Assembly: GCA_036346225.1 (NCBI GenBank)
Contig: JARFIW010000115.1
Span: 496,001-560,000 of the forward strand
DNA length: 64,000 bases
Direction of reading: 5' to 3'
Origin: Platerodrilus igneus
Taxonomy: Eukaryota > Arthropoda > Insecta > Coleoptera > Lycidae
In this document: positions 1 through 12,340 of the stretch, piece after piece
How positions within the stretch are numbered: position 1 is the first letter of the stretch
Layout: each line of letters begins with the position of its first letter
Made by a program: the position numbers and the translations under genes
The notes under the pieces: model-generated
What the model was told of the DNA's origin: nothing
The model's database searches: none
What the model saw: only the letters and a program-made list of their open reading frames with translations

Positions 1-2900
1 TAAAGCATTTGGAAAATTTGAGAAAATTTCAGAGAGACTAAGAATTTTTTATAATTTAGATTTTAATTTCGATCAAATCTTTGGTTTTTCTAAAGCATTT
101 GTGAAATTTTCAGGAAATTTTTGATAATTAAGGATTTAATTTCAAAATTTTTAGATAATTATGAAGCACTTGGAAAATTTTCAAGAAGTTTCAAAGAACT
201 TTAAGAAATTTTCTATAATTTTCAAGAAATATCAGAAAAACTTTAAGAAATTTTCGGTTATATCGACTCGGATTTCAGAAATTTCCTAGGTTTTTTTAAA
301 GCATTTGGAGAATTTGAGAAAGTTTTCGAGATCAAAAATTTTTCATAATTTAGATTTTAATTTCGATCAAATCTTTGGTTTTTCTAAAGCACTTGTGAAA
401 TTTTCAGGAAATTTTCGATAATTCAGACTTTAATTAAAAAAATTTTAGGTATTTATGAAGCACTTTGAAAATTTTCAAGAAATTTCAAAGGCCTTTAAGA
501 AATTTTCTATAATTTTCAAGAAATTTCAGTAAAACTTTAAGAAATTTTCGCTTATATCTACTCGGATTTCAGAAATTTCTTAGGCTTTTTTTAAGCATTG
601 GAAAATTTGAGAAAATTTCAGAGAGACTAAGAATTTTTTTATAGTTTAGATTATAATTTCAATCAATCTTTGATTTTTCTAAAGCACTTTTGTAATTTTC
701 AGGAAATTTTCGATAATTTAGGCTTTAATTTCAGAAAATCATAGGCTCTTATTAAGCACTTGGGAAATTTTCCAGAAAATTCAAAAATCTATCGTCGGTT
801 TTCTAAAGTAGATGGGAAATTTTCACTAATTTTTAAAAAGACCAGGAAAGTTTCTTTAATTTAGACTTTTAGCTTCAGAAAATCTTAGGTTTTTATAAAG
901 CACTTTGAAATTTTTAAAGAAATTTCAAAGGCCTTTAAGAAATTTTAAAGAAATTTCAGAAAAATGTTAAGAAATTTTTGCTAATTTACATTATTTTCAG
1001 AAATTTCTTAGGTTTTTAAAAAGCAATTGGAATATTTAAAAAAAATTCAAGACGACTAAGAATTTTCTTTAATTTAGACTTTAATTTCTATAAAATCGTT
1101 GCTAAAGTATTTGGGTAATTTTCTAGAAATTTTCGATAATTTAGACTTTAATTTCAGCAAATCTTAGGTTATTATTAGGCACTTTGGAATTTTTCTAAAG
1201 CACTTGGAAAATTATATGAAATTTAGGAATTTTCCGAAAAATTTTACGATATTTTCTGTAATTTAGACTTTAATTTCTATAAAATCTTTGGTTTTTCTGA
1301 AGCATTTGGGCAATTTTTAAGGATTTTTAAAAAGTTTCAATATTTTATACTTTGACTTTAGAAATTTCTTGGGTTTTTTAAAACATTGGGAAAATTTTCA
1401 GAAATTTCAGAAATCTTTCTATAATTTAGCCTTTAGTTTCTATAAATCTTTGACTTTTCTAAAGCACTTTGGAAATTTTCAGGTAATTTTAAAAGACTAA
1501 GAAATTTTCGGCAGTTTCGAAAATTTCTAAAGATCTTAAGTTTTTATAAAGCACTTCGGGAGTTTTCAAGAAACTTGAAAAAGACTAAGAAATTCTTGAT
1601 AATTTAGACTTTGTTTACAGAAATTTCTTAAGTTTTTATAAAGCATTTGAAAAGTTTTCGAAAATTTCAGGTACTAAGAAATTTTCTATGATTTAAAACT
1701 GTATTTTAGAAAATTTTAGGAAATTTTGTTTTTATTAAGCAGTTTAGGCGTTTTCAAGAAATTTCAGTGAGCTTTAAGAAATTTTCGCCAATTTAGCCTT
1801 TAATTTCAAAAAATTCTTATTCTTTATAAAGCATGTTGAAAATTTGAGAAAATTTCAGAAAGACTAACAACTTTTTATAATTTAAACTTTAATTTCTATA
1901 AAAATTTTGGTTTTTCTAAAGTGCTTGGGTAATTTTTAAGAAATTTTTGTTAATTTAAATTTTAATATCAGAAAATCTTAGATTTTTATTAAGCACTTAA
2001 TTTTCAAAAAATTTCAAAGGTGTTTGGAAAATTTTCCGTAATTTAAACTTTAATTTCAGAAGTTTCTCAGCTCTTTTTTATAAAGCATTTGGAAAATTTA
2101 AATAAATTAAGATCTTTAAGAAGTTTCATGAAATTTCGGAAAAGCTTTAAGAAATTTTCGTAAATTTAGACCTTAATTTCCAAAGCTTCTTAGGCTTTCT
2201 TTAATAAATCATTTGGGAAATTTCAGAAAATTTCAGAAAGACTGAATTTTCTATAATGACTTTTTGGAGTTTTCCAAATCCCTTGGGAAATTTTCGATAA
2301 TTTAGACGTTAATTTCAGAAAATCTTACTTTTTTATTAAGCGCTTGGAAACTTTTCAAGAATTTTCAAAGTTCTTTAAAAAGTTTTCATGAAATTTCAAA
2401 AAATGTGAAATTTTTAAGAAATTTCAAAGGTCTTTAAGAATTTTTCATGAAATTTCAGAAGAGCTTTAAGAAATTTTCACTAATTTAGACTTCAATTTCA
2501 GAAGTTTCTTAGATAGCATTTGGAGAATTTGAGAAAAGTTTAGAGAGATTAAGAATTTTGTATAATTTAGATTTTAATGTTTATAAAATCTTTGGTTTTT
2601 TGAAGCATTTAGGAAATTTTTACGAATTGTTAATAAGATCATGATTCAAACATTAATTTTAGAAAATCTTAGGTTTTTATAAAGCTCTTGGGAAATTTTC
2701 AGGAAATTTTCGATAATTTAAGCTATAGTTGCAGAAAATTTTAGTTTTTTTTAAAGCATACACAAATTTCAGAAAGATGTTAAGAAAATTTCTATAATTC
2801 ATTTTAATTTCTAAAGCACTTTGGAAATTTCAAGCCAAATTTTAAAAACTTTAAGAAAGTTTTGATAATTTAAAGTTTAATTTTAGAAAATTTCTAAAGA
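1..2900. repeat. Satellite block A, AT-rich, about 295-bp unit
   Basis: The block is very AT-rich tandem repeat. The phrase starting taaagcatttggaaaatttg occurs at 1, near 297 and near 592, giving a unit of about 295 bp. Each unit contains sub-motifs of the type 'tttaattt...ttaggttttt.taaagcacttgg.aaattttcaagaaatttc'. The first two units match well. Copies further right are increasingly degenerate, with indels that break the register. I see no gene here. The block continues beyond the left edge of the window. Confidence 0.8.
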
Positions 2901-4440
2901 TCTTTGCAAAGTTCCAAGATTTACAATCGTTTTTTGAAAGTACTTTGTAAAATCTATAGAAATTCTTATTGGAAAATTACCATGTTTTTGATATTACCAC
3001 GCGCTTAAGAAATTTTGAAGTTATTTCAAAAACTTATGGCTTTTTTAAAGCGCCCCTTTCTTAGGATTTTACAAGGCGAATTCTTTAAAAGTGAACTCCA
3101 AACACGTCAAATTTTATAAAGCCTTTGGAAAGTTTCAAGATTTGCAATCGGTTTGGGAAGTATCGTAAAAATCTGTAAAAATCTTTGTTAATATTAAGAA
3201 CTTTTGAAAATTTGCAATGATATTTGATTCTTATAACGGGCTTAAGAATTTTTGAAAGTTGTTTCAAACCCTTTAAGTTTTTTAAAGCGCTCTTTACGGC
3301 TTTAAGTTTATAAAGCCGCTATAAAGCTGTCATTGGAAAGTTCGTCATATTTTTTGGAAATTTTACTAAATTTCAAAGAATTTGTAAAATCGTCTTTAGA
3401 TTTTGGTTTCCTTGGGATTTTATAAAGCGCCTATGATTGTTTAAAAGTGAATTCTAAACACATTAAATTTTATAAAAGCTTTGGAAAGTTTCAGGATTTG
3501 CGATTGTATTCCAGAAGTGCCTTATAAAAATCTTCGTTAATATGAAGAACTTTAGAAAATGTCCATAGTTTCTGATTCCTACAACGGGCTTAAGAATTTT
3601 TCAAACACTTAGGCTTTTTAAAGTGCTCTTGACGATTTAGGATTTATAAAGCTGGTGTAAAGTTGTCTTTAGAAAGTTCAAACACTATATTTTTGAAAAT
3701 TACGAAATTTCAAAAGTTTGTAAAATCATCTGTACAAATTGACGTTTTCTTTGGATTTTATAAAGCGTCTATAATTTTTAAAGTGAACTCCAAACACCTT
3801 AATTTATAAAGCTTTTGGAAAGTTCCAAGATATGTATTAGGTTGACGATTTAGGGTTTATAAAGCCGGTGTAAGGTTGCCTTTAGAAAATTAAAACACTG
3901 TATTTTTTTCAAAATTTACGAAATTTCAAAAGTTTGTAAAATCATCTATAGAAATACCGTTTTCTTTGGACTTTATAAAGCGTTTATAATTTTCTAAACG
4001 TGAACTTCAAACACCTTAAATTTTATACAGCTTTTGGAGAGCATCTGTAAAGATCTTTATTAATATTAAGAACTTTTTCCATGATTTTTGATTCCTACAA
4101 CGGGCTTAGGAATTTTTGAAAGCTTTTCTGCTTTGTAAAGCACTCTTAACGGCCTAAAGTATATAAAGCCACTGGGAAAGTTTTCTTTTGAAAGCTTAAG
4201 CGCAATCTTTTTTAGAATTTACGAATTTGCAAGAGTTTGTAAAATTGCCTGTAGAAATTGCCGTTTTCTTAGGATTTTATAAAGCGTCTACAGTTTTTTA
4301 AAAGTGAATCCTAAACACCTTAAATTTTATAAAGTCTTTGGAAAGTTCCAAGATATGCAATCGATTTTGGAAGTACTTTGTAAAATCTGTAAAAATCTTT
4401 GGTAATACGAAGATCTTTGGAAAATTTCCATGATTTTTTG
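2900..4440. repeat. Satellite block B (left part), about 355-bp unit
   Basis: The unit runs through 'attttataaagcctttggaaagtt', an 'aatcggtttgggaagta' segment, 'ctacaacgggcttaagaattttt', 'aaagcgctcttgacggttta' and 'aaatcgtctgtagaaattgccg'. The 'ttataaagc-tttggaaag' phrase recurs near 3112, 3470 and 3812, about 340-358 bp apart. Small ORFs here are periodic read-through of the repeat. The same unit reappears on the far side of array C at 11680-12340. Confidence 0.8.
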
Positions 4441-4920
4441 ATTCACCTTAAATTTTATAAGGTTTTGTAAAGTTCCCAGATTTTCAATCGGTTTTCGAAG
4501 TACTTTATAAAATCTGTAACAATCTTTGGTAATACGATCTTTGGAAAATTTCCATGATTTTTTATTCACCTTAAAGTTTATAAGGTTTTGGAAAGTTCCC
4601 AGATTTTCAATCGGTTTTCGAAGTACTTTATAAAATCTGTAACAATCTTTGGTAATACGATCTTTGGAAAATTTCAAGGATTTTTTTGATTTATCTTGAA
4701 TTTTATAACGTTTTCGAAAGTTTCCAAAAATCTGTAAAAATCTTTGGTAATACGATCTTTGGAAAATTTCCATAATTTTTTGATTCACCTGAAATTTTAT
4801 AAGGTTTTGGAAAATTCCCAAATTTTCAATCGGTTTGGGAAGTACTTTGTAAAATCTGTAAAAATATTTGGTAATACGAAGATCTTTGGAAAATTTCCAT
4901 GATTTTTTTATTCACCTTAA

Positions 4921-6090
4921 ATTTTATTAGGTTTTGAAAGTTCCCAGATTTCCAATCGGTTTTCGAAGTACCTTAGAAAAATCTGTAAAAATCTTTGGTA
5001 ATACGATCTTTGGAAAACTTCCATGATTTTTTTATTCACCTTAAAGTTTATAAGGTTTTGGAAAGGTTCCAGATTTTCAATCAGTTTTAGAAGTACTTTA
5101 GAAAATCTGTAAAAATCTTTGGTAATACGATCTTTGGAAAACTTCCATGATTTTTTTATTCACCTTAAAGTTTATAAGGTTTTGGAAAGGTTCCAGATTT
5201 TCAATCGGTTTTGGATGTACTTTAGAAAATCTGTAAAAATCTTTGGTAATACGATCTTTGGAAAATTTCAAGGATTTTTGATTTATCTTGAATTTTATAA
5301 GGTTTTCGAAAGTTTCCAAAAATCTGTAAAAATCGTTGGTAATACGATCTTTGGAAAATTTCCATAATTTTTTGATTCACCTTCAATTTTATAAGGTTTT
5401 GGAAAATTCCCAAATTTCCAATCGGTTTGGGAAGTACTTTGTAAAATCTGTAAAAATATTTGGTAATACGAAGATCTTTGGAAAATTTCCATGATTTTTT
5501 TATTCACCTTAAATTTTATTAGGTTTTGAAAGTTCCCAGATTTCCAATCGGTTTTCGAAGTACCTTAGAAAAATCTGTAAAAATCTTTGGTAATACGATC
5601 TTTGGAAAACTTCCATGATTTTTTTATTCACCTTAAAGTTTATAAGGTTTTGGAAAGGTTCCAGATTTTCAATCAGTTTTAGAAGTACTTTAGAAAATCT
5701 GTAAAAATCTTTGGTAATACGATCTTTGGAAAACTTCCATGATTTTTTTATTCACCTTAAAGTTTATAAGGTTTTGGAAAGGTTCCAGATTTTCAATCGG
5801 TTTTGGATGTACTTTAGAAAATCTGTAAAAATCTTTGGTAATACGATCTTTGGAAAATTTCAAGGATTTTTGATTTATCTTGAATTTTATAAGGTTTTCG
5901 AAAGTTTCCAAAAATCTGTAAAAATCGTTGGTAATACGATCTTTGGAAAATTTCCATAATTTTTTGATTCACCTTCAATTTTATAAGGTTTTGGAAAATT
6001 CCCAAATTTCCAATCGGTTTGGGAAGTACTTTGTAAAATCTGTAAAAATATTTGGTAATACGAAGATCTTTGGAAAATTTCCATGATTTT
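4921..6090. repeat. 592-bp near-identical tandem duplication inside array C
   Basis: The sequence from about 4921 recurs 592 bp downstream from 5513 with almost no change. The encoded ORFs prove this: 5098-5319 and 5690-5911 give the same 73-residue product, and 5119-5367 and 5711-5959 give the same 82-residue product. Similarity fades after about 6090. The identity is far higher than between neighbouring monomers, so the duplication is recent. Confidence 0.9.
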
Positions 6091-7320
6091 TTGATTCACC
6101 TTAAATTTTATAAAATTTTGGAAAGTTCCCAGATTTTCAATCAGTTTTAGAAGTACTTTATAAAATCTGTAAGAATCTTTGGTAATACGAAGATCTTTGG
6201 AAAATGTCTATGATTTTTTGATTTACCTTAAATTTTATAAGGTTTTGGAAAATTCCCAAAAATCTGTAAAAATCTTTGGTAATACGAAGAACGTTGGAAC
6301 ATTTCCATGATTCTTTTGATTCAACCTGAATTTTATAAGGTTTAGGAAAGTTCCCAGATTTTCAATCGGTTTTGGAAGTACTTTATAAAGTATGTAAAAA
6401 TCTTCGGTAATACGATCGTTGGAAAATTTCCATGACTTTTTGATTTGCCTTAAATTTTATAAGGTTTTGGAAAGTTCCCAGAAATCTATAATAATCTTTG
6501 GTAATACGATCTTTGGAAAATTTCCATGAGTTTTGATTTACCTTAAATGCTATAAGGTTGTGGAACGTTCCCAAAAATTTGTAAAAATTTTTGGTAGTAC
6601 GTAGATCTTTGGAAAATTTCTATGATTTTTGATTCACCTTAAAGTTTATAAGGTTTTGGAAAATTCCAGATTTCCAATCGGTTTTCGAAGTACTTTAGAA
6701 AATCTGTAAAAATCTTTGGTAATACGATCTTTGGAAAATTTCCATGATTTTTTATTCACCTTAAAGTTTATAAGGTTTTGGAAAGTTTCCAGATTTTCAA
6801 TCAGTTTTAGAAGTACTTTAGAAAATCTGTAAAAATCTTTTTGTAATACGATCTTTGGAAAATTTCAAGGATTTTTGATTTATCTTTAATTTTATAAGGT
6901 TTTCGAATGTTTCCAAAAATCTGTAAAAATCTTTCGTAATACGATCTTTGGAAAATTTCCATAATTTTTTGATTCACCTTCAATTTTATAAGGTTTTGGA
7001 AAATTCCCAAATTTCCAATCGGTTTGGGAAGTGCTTTGTAAAATCTGTAAAAATATTTGGTAATACGATCTTTGGAAAATTTCCATGATTTTTTGATTCA
7101 CCTTAAATTTTATAAGATTTTGGAAAGTTCCCAGATTTTTAATCGGTTTTGGAAGTACTTATAAAATCTGTAAGAATCTTTGGTAATACGAAGATCTTTG
7201 AAAAATTTCCATGATTTTTTAATTCACCTTAAAGTTTATAGGGTTTTGTAAAGTTTCCAATTTTCAATCGGTTTTGGAAGTACTTTATAAAATCTGTAGG
7301 AATCTTTGGTAACACGAAGA

Positions 7321-8640
7321 TCTTTGGAAAATTTCCATGATTTTTTTGGTTCACTTTAAATTTTATAAGGTTTTGGAAAGTTCCTAAATTTTCAATCGGT
7401 TTTGGAAGTACTTTATAAAATCATTGAAAATCTTTGGTAATACGATCTGTGGAAAATTTCCATGATTTTTTGATTTACCTTAAATTTTATAAGGTCTTGG
7501 AAAGTTCCCAAACACCTATAAAAATCTTTGGTAATACGAATTTCTTTGAAAAATTTCCATGATTTTTTGATTCACCTTAAATTTTATAAGGTTTTGGAAA
7601 GTTCCCAGATTTTCAATCGGTTTTGGAAGTACTTTATAAAATTTGTAAAAATCTTTGGTAATACGATCTTTGAAAAATCTCCATGATTTTTTGATTTACT
7701 TTAAATTTTATGTTTTGGAAAGTTCGCAAATATCTGTAAAAATCTTTGGTAATACAAAGATCGTTGGAAAATTTCCATGATTTTTTGATTCACCTTAATG
7801 TTTATAGGGTTTTGTAAAGTTCCCAGATTTTCAATCGGTTTTGGAAGTACTTTATAAAATCTGTAGGAATCTTTGGTAATACGATCTTTGGAGAATTTCC
7901 TGATTTTTTGATTTACCTTAAATTTTATAAGGTTTTGAAAAGTTCCGAAAAATCTGTAAAAATCTTTGGTAATACGAAGATCTTTGGAAAATTTTCATGA
8001 TTTTTTTGGTTCACTTTAAATTTTATAAGGTTTTGGAAAGTTCCTAAATTTTCAATCGGTTTTGGAAGTACTTTATAAAATCATTGAAAATCTTTGGTAA
8101 TACGATCTGTGGAAAATTTCCATGATTTTTTGATTTACCTTAAATTTTATAAGGTCTTGAAAAGTTCCCAAACACCTATAAAAATCTTTGGTAATACGAA
8201 TTTCTTTGAAAAATTTCCATGATTTTTTGATTCACCTTAAATTTTATAAGGTTTTGGAAAGTTCCCAGATTTTCAATCGGTTTTGGAAGTACTTTATAAA
8301 ATTTGTAAAAATCTTTGGTAATACGATCTTTGAAAAATCTCCATGATTTTTTGATTTACTTTAAATTTTATGTTTTGGAAAGTTCGCAAATATCTGTAAA
8401 AATCTTTGGTAATACGAAGATCGTTGGAAAATTTCCATGATTTTTTGATTCACCTTAATGTTTATAGGGTTTTGTAAAGTTCCCAGATTTTCAATCGGTT
8501 TTGGAAGTACTTTATAAAATCTGTAGGAATCTTTGGTAATACGATCTTTGGAGAATTTCCTGATTTTTTGATTTACCTTAAATTTTATAAGGTTTTGAAA
8601 AGTTCCGAAAAATCTGTAAAAATCTTTGGTAATACGAAGA
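7321..8640. repeat. 660-bp near-identical tandem duplication inside array C
   Basis: Positions 7321-7980 and 7981-8640 align without gaps at an offset of exactly 660 bp. Only a few substitutions are visible (for example aaggtcttgg versus aaggtcttga, and aatacaaaga versus aatacgaaga). The copies share private variants such as 'aacacctataaaaatc' and 'aaatcattgaaaatc', which rules out ordinary monomer similarity. Confidence 0.9.
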
Positions 8641-9999
8641 TCTTTGGAAAATTTCCATGATTTTTTGATTCATCTTAAATTTTATAAGATTTTGGAAAGT
8701 TCCCAGATTTTTAATCGATTTTGGAAGTACTTTATAAAATCTGTAAAAATCTTTTGAAAATTTCCATGATTTTTGATTTACCTTGAATTTTATAAGGTTT
8801 TGGAAAGTTCCCAAAAATCTGTAAAAATCTTTGTTAGTACGAAGATCTGTGGAAAATTTCCATGATTTTTTGATTCACCTCAAATTTTATAAGGTTTTGC
8901 AAAGTTCCCAAATTTTCAATCGGTTTTAAAAGTACTTTATAAAATCTATAAAAATCTTTGGTAATACGATCTTTGGAAAATTTCCATGATTTTTTGATTT
9001 ACCTTAAATTTTGTAAGGTTTTGGGAAGTTCACAAAAATCTGTAAAAATCTTTGGTAATGCGAAGATCTTTGGAAAATTTCTGTGATTTTTTGATTCGCT
9101 TTAAATTTTATAAGGTTTTGGAAAGTTCCAAAAGTTTCAATCGGTTTTGTAAGACTTTATAAAATCTGTAAAAATCTTTGGAAAATTTCCATGATTTTTG
9201 ATTTACCTTAAATTTTATAAGGTCTTGGATAGTTCCCAAAAATCTGTAAAAATCTTTGTTAATACGATCTTTGGAAAATTTCCATGATTTTTTGATTCAC
9301 CTTAAATATCATAAGGTTTTGGAAAGTTCTCAAATTTTCAATCGGTTTTGGAAGACTTTATAAAATCTGTAAAAATCTTTGGAAAATTTCCATGATTTTT
9401 GATTTACCTTAAATTTTATGTTTTGGAAAGTTCCAAAAATCTGTAAAAATCTTTGGTAATACGAAGATCTTTGGAAAATTTCCATGATTTTTGATTCGCC
9501 TTAAATTTCATAAGGCTTTGGAAAGTTCCCAAATTTTCAATCGGTTTTGGAAGCCTTTATAAAATCTGTAAAAATCTTTGGAAAATTTCCATGATTTTTG
9601 ATTTACCTGAAATTTTATAAGGTCTTGGAAAGTTCCCAAAAATCTGTAAAAATCTTTGGTAATACGATCTTTGGAAAATTTCCATGATTTTTGAATTCAC
9701 CTTAAATTTTATAAGGTTTTGGAAAGTTTCCAAATTTTCAATCGCTTTTGGAAGTACTTTATTAAATCTGTAAAAAATTTTGGTAATACGATCTTTGGAA
9801 AATTTGCATGATTTTTTGATTTATCTTAAATTTTATAAGGTTTTGGAAAGTTCTCAAAAATCAGTAAAAATCTTTGGTAATACGAAATCTTTGGAAAATT
9901 TTCATGATTTTTTTATTCACCTTAAATTTTATAACTTTTGGAAAGTTCCCAAATTTTCAAACGGTTTTGGAAGTACTTTATAAAATCTGTAAAAATCTT

Positions 10000-11300
10000 T
10001 GGAAAATTTCCATGAATTTTGATTTACCTAAAATTTTATAAGGTTTTGGAAAGTTCCCAAAAATCTTTGGTAATACGAAGATCTTTGGAAAATTTCCATG
10101 ATTTTTGGATTCACCTTAAATTTTATAAGGTTTTGGAAAGTTCCCAAATTTTCAATCGCTTTTGGAAGTACTTTATTAAATCTGTAAAAATCTTTGGAAA
10201 ATTTCCATGAATTTTGATTTACCTAAAATTTTATAAGGTTTTGGAAAGTTCCCAAAAATCTGTAAAAATCTTTGGTAATACGAAGATCTTTGGAAAATTT
10301 CCATGATTTTTTGATTCACCTTAAATTTTATAACTTTTGGAAAGTTCCCAAATTTTCAAACGGTTTTGGAAGTACTTTATAAAATCTGTAAAAATCTTTG
10401 GAAAATTTCCATGAATTTTGATTTACCTTAAATTTTATAAGGTTTTGGAAAGTTCTTAAAAATCTGTAAAAATCTTTGGAAAATTTTGATGATTTTTGGA
10501 TTCACCTTAAATTTTATAAGGTTTTGGAAAGTTCCCAAATTTTCAATCGGTTTTGGAAGACTATAAAATCTGTAAAAATCTTTAGAAAATTTTCATGATT
10601 TTTGATTTACCTTAAATTTTATAAGGTCTTGGAAAGTTCCCAAAATCTGTATAAATTTTTGGAAATACGATCTTTGGAAAATTTCCATGATTTTTTGATT
10701 AACCTTAAATTTCATAAGGTTTTGGAAAGTTCCCAAATTTTTAATCGATTTTGAAAGACTATAAAATCTGTAAAAATCTTTGGAAAATTTCCATGAATTT
10801 TGATTTACCTTAAATTTTATAAGGTTTTGGAAAGTTCTTAAAAATCTGTAAAAATCTTTGGAAAATTTTGATGATTTTTGGATTCACCTTAAATTTTATA
10901 AGGTCTTGGAAAGTTCCCAAAAATCTGTATAAATTTTTGGAAATACGATCTTTGGAAAATTTCCATGATTTTTTGATTAACCTTAAATTTCATAAGGTTT
11001 TGGAAAGTTCCCAAATTTTTAATCGATTTTGAAAGACTATAAAATCTGTAAAAATCTTTGGAAAATTTCCATGAATTTTGATTTACCTTAAATTTTATAA
11101 GGTCTTGGAAAGTTTCCAAAAATCTTTGGTAATACGAAGATCTTTGGAAAATTTCCATGATTTTTGGATTCACCTTAAATTTTATAAGGTTTTGGAAAGT
11201 TCCCAAATTTTCAATCGCTTTTGGAAGTACTTTATTAAATCTGTAAAAATCTTTGGAAAATTTCCATGAATTTTGATTTACCTTAAATTTTATAAGGTTT
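10000..11300. repeat. Dispersed duplications within array C (offsets about 278 and 1059 bp)
   Basis: The stretch at 10019-10210 is repeated at 11078-11269, where the 63-codon ORFs differ by a single residue. The 'gattaaccttaaatttcata' variant at about 10681 recurs at about 10959. These are further rounds of local amplification with different copy lengths. Confidence 0.75.
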
Positions 11301-11679
11301 TGTAAAGTTCCCAAAAATCTGTAAAAATCTTTGGTAATACGAAGATCTTTGGAAAATTTCCATGATTTTTTGATTCACCTTAAACTTTTGGAAAGTTCCC
11401 AAATTTTTAATCGATTTTGAAAGACTATAAAATCTGTAAAAATCTTTGGAAAATTTCCATGAATTTTGATTTACCTTAAATTTTATAAGGTCTTGGAAAG
11501 TTCCCAAAAATCTTTGGTAATACGAAGATCTTTGGAAAATTTCCATGATTTTTGATTCACCTTAAATTTTATAAGTTTTTGGAAAGTTCCCAGATTTTCA
11601 ATCGGTTTTGGATGTACTTTATAAAATCTGTAAAAATCTTTGGTAATACGATCTTTGGAAAATTTCAATGATTTCTGAT

Positions 11680-12340
11680 TCCTACAACGGGCTTAAAAAT
11701 TTTTGAAACTTGTTCCAAACACGTTTAGGTTTTTTAAAGCGCTCTTGACGGTTTAAGGTTTATAAAGTCGGTCTAAAGTTGCCTTTAGAAAGTTCAAACA
11801 CATATTTTTTGAAATTTTTTTGTAAAATTATCTGTTTTCTTTGGCTGTTATAAGCCTCCACAATTTTTACAGTGAACTCCAAGCACCTTAAATTTTATAA
11901 AGCCTTTGGAAAGTTTCAAAATTCGCAATTGCCTTTTGGAAGTATTTTGAAAAATTGTTGGAAAGTGAACTCTAAACACCTTAAATTTTCAAAAACTTTT
12001 GGAAAGTTCCAAGATTTGTATTCGGTTTTAGAAGTTCGTTATAAAATCTCTGAAAATCTTTGTTAATTTGAAGAACTATAGAAACTCGTTTAAGTTTTTT
12101 TTAAAGCGCTTTTTATGGCTTTAAGTTTATAAGGCCGTTGACAACTTCATCTTTTTTAAACTTCGCCAAATTTCAAAAAGTTTGTAAAATCGTCTGTACA
12201 AATTGCCGTTTTTTTTTGGTTATACAGGTCCTAAAATTGTTTAAAGATGAACTCTAAACACCTTAAATTTTATAAAACCTTTGGAAAGTTCCAAGGTTTT
12301 AAGGTCGAACTGATAAAAACCTTGTAACGCATCAAATTTA
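11680..12340. repeat. Satellite block B (right part)
   Basis: At about 11680 the sequence passes from the last C unit directly into 'gattcctacaacgggcttaa' and the rest of the B unit (aaagcgctcttgacggttta, 'ataaagtcggtctaaagttgcc', 'gtgaactccaagcacctta'). About two degenerate B units follow before unique sequence begins. Confidence 0.8.

Larger units (their letters stand above)
4440..11680. repeat. Satellite array C, about 122-bp and about 88-bp units, roughly 65 copies
   Basis: This is a long minisatellite array. The long unit (about 122 bp) reads ggttttggaaagttcccag, then ttcaatcggttttggaagta, a ctgtaaaaatctttggtaat segment, and ggaaaatttccatgattttt, ending in a 'gattcaccttaaattttataa' linker. 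A short form of about 88 bp lacks the 'ttttcaatcggttttggaagtacttta' part and alternates irregularly with the long one. The unit corresponds to one segment of the B unit, so C appears to be a local amplification within B. The many 60-160-codon ORFs on both strands (for example 4327-4821 minus and 10889-11314 minus) are repeat read-through. Confidence 0.9.

Noticed and set aside
4327..4821. 164-codon minus-strand ORF in array C
   Set aside because: It is made of repeated copies of the C monomer read in frame, and equivalent ORFs occur on both strands throughout the array. No start context or domain supports a gene.
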